DNA from: Bacillota bacterium
Lineage (GTDB): Bacteria > Bacillota > Clostridia > Christensenellales > QAND01
DNA length: 5,899 nucleotides
Direction: 5' to 3'
Assembly (NCBI GenBank): GCA_019415425.1
Contig: DXZF01000386.1
Coordinates: forward strand, 1 to 5,899
In this document: piece by piece, positions 5,055 through 5,899 of the stretch
Layout: every line of letters starts with the position of its first letter
How positions within the stretch are numbered: the stretch's first letter is position 1
The notes under the pieces: generated by a model
The model's database searches: none
Seen by the model: the letters and a program-made list of their open reading frames with translations, nothing else
Told to the model about the DNA's origin: nothing
Program-made: the position numbers and the translations under genes

Positions 5055-5899
5055 TTTTCCTTTGCATCGACAGCGGCATCCGTTCCCGGCTGCGCATACA
5101 ACTGCACGATGCGCAGCAGCAGCGCCACCACTTGCTCCATGGCCTGCACCGAGATGAACTCCAGGCGGCTGTGGAAGTTCAGCCCGCCCGTGCACAGGTT
5201 GGGGCACGGCAGGCCCATGAACGACAGCCGCGCACCGTCCGTGCCGCCACGGATGGGGATCACGCGCGGCACCACGCCGATCTCGCGCATGGCCCGTTTG
5301 GCATTCTCGATGAGATGGAAATGCGGTTCAATCTGTTCTTTCATGTTGAAATAGGCGTCTACGATCGACAGCTCCACCGTTCCCTCCCCATACCGCTCGT
5401 TGAGGTACTGCGCAATCTTGTGCATGCGCGCCTTCTTTTGCTGCAACAGCGCCAGATCGTGATCGCGCAGGATGTACTCCGCCTGCGCCTCTTCCACCGT
5501 GCCCGACAGGCTGACCAGATGCGTAAACCCCTCGTATCCCTCTGTATACATCGGGTTTTCAAACACCGGCAGCATCTGCTGGAACTCCATGGCCAGCAGG
5601 AGCGCATTTTTCATGCGCCCCTTGGCGGTGCCGGGATGCGTGCTCAGGCCGCGGATGCGAAGTTTGGCCGTGGCGGCGTTGAAGTTCTCATACTCCATCT
5701 CGCCCAATTCCCCGCCATCCACCGTGTACGCGTAGTCGGCGCCAAAGCCGTCCACATCAAAGTGCATGACCCCGTTGCCCACTTCCTCGTCCGGCGTAAA
5801 GGCAATCTGGACCGCCCCATGTGGAATGGACGGATCGCTGAGCAGCGTCTGTGCCACCGTCATAATCTCGGCCACGCCCGCCTTGTCGTCCGCGCCCAG
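5051..5899 (-). CDS. pepT: peptidase T (tripeptide aminopeptidase, M20B family), C-terminal part
   Basis: The frame enters from the right edge (Leu codon at 5899-5897) and ends at TGA 5053-5051, giving 282 residues of a protein that is normally about 408. The N-terminal ~125, including the first zinc-binding His, are outside the window. PepT releases the N-terminal residue from tripeptides in the cytoplasm using two zinc ions. Visible motifs match the family closely: LGADDKAG at the very edge with the bridging Asp, [11 protein letters not shown] with the catalytic Glu pair, YTVDGGE with a metal Asp, [46 protein letters not shown], and NFHSRLEF with the last metal His. All active-site residues that can be checked are present. 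The GTG at 5875 is internal. The C-terminus runs about 10 residues past the end of E. coli-type PepT and is Ala/Asp/Lys-rich. It is followed by the DUF1847 gene on the same strand after 185 nt, with a separate promoter. Confidence 0.96.
   Translation of the reverse strand: MGADDKAGVAEIMTVAQTLLSDPSIPHGAVQIAFTPDEEVGNGVMHFDVDGFGADYAYTVDGGELGEMEYENFNAATAKLRIRGLSTHPGTAKGRMKNALLLAMEFQQMLPVFENPMYTEGYEGFTHLVSLSGTVEEAQAEYILRDHDLALLQQKKARMHKIAQYLNERYGEGTVELSIVDAYFNMKEQIEPHFHLIENAKRAMREIGVVPRVIPIRGGTDGARLSFMGLPCPNLCTGGLNFHSRLEFISVQAMEQVVALLLRIVQLYAQPGTDAAVDAKEK

Noticed and set aside
1..5899. CRISPR arrays, tRNA/rRNA genes, insertion sequences, defence genes
   Set aside because: No tandem spaced repeats, tRNA-like cloverleaf, transposase motif or terminal inverted repeats of an element were found; all major frames are metabolic or transport genes.

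Overview
This is GC-rich bacterial DNA with dense gene packing. Three things suggest a Gram-positive, Firmicutes/Clostridia-type anaerobe with high GC: a lipoprotein-type solute-binding protein, AGGAGG-type ribosome binding sites, and a DUF1847-like cysteine-rich protein of a kind I know mainly from clostridia and archaea. The exact taxon cannot be read from this window.

Layout. The left end (1-974, + strand) is the C-terminal part of a dihydroxy-acid dehydratase (IlvD/Edd family). Its very strong hairpin terminator lies between it and a convergent gene. Everything else is on the minus strand. In transcription order, from the right edge: the C-terminal two thirds of peptidase T (5899-5051); a DUF1847 cysteine-rich protein (4865-4206) with its own sigma-A-like promoter; and a three-gene chelate-type ABC importer. 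The importer consists of a lipoprotein solute-binding protein (3955-2879), a FecCD/BtuC-type permease (2860-1815) and an ATPase (1818-1039). The substrate is probably a metal chelate, heme or corrinoid, but the sequence does not fix it.

The permease gene is broken by an apparent one-base deletion near 1931-1933. The lost C-terminal end is perfectly preserved in the next frame and ends in an ATGA overlap with the ATPase start. This looks like a very recent mutation or a sequence error.

The most interesting non-coding signals lie in and around the importer. (i) The DUF1847-SBP spacer holds a 13-nt inverted repeat (4028-4065) that overlaps a smaller terminator hairpin with a T7 tract (4015-4041). 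The two pair in mutually exclusive ways, as in a transcription attenuator or riboswitch expression platform. I recognise no known aptamer in the ~125 nt upstream. (ii) A 16-nt terminator-like inverted repeat lies inside codons 10-22 of the permease. It could reduce read-through, so that the binding protein is made in excess over the membrane complex. (iii) A TACAG-N6-CTGTA dyad lies over the probable promoter of the binding-protein gene.

The genes plausibly work as one uptake unit (SBP to permease to ATPase). DUF1847 may be a linked metal-handling protein; that link rests on context only. PepT and IlvD are housekeeping neighbours for peptide breakdown and branched-chain amino acid synthesis.
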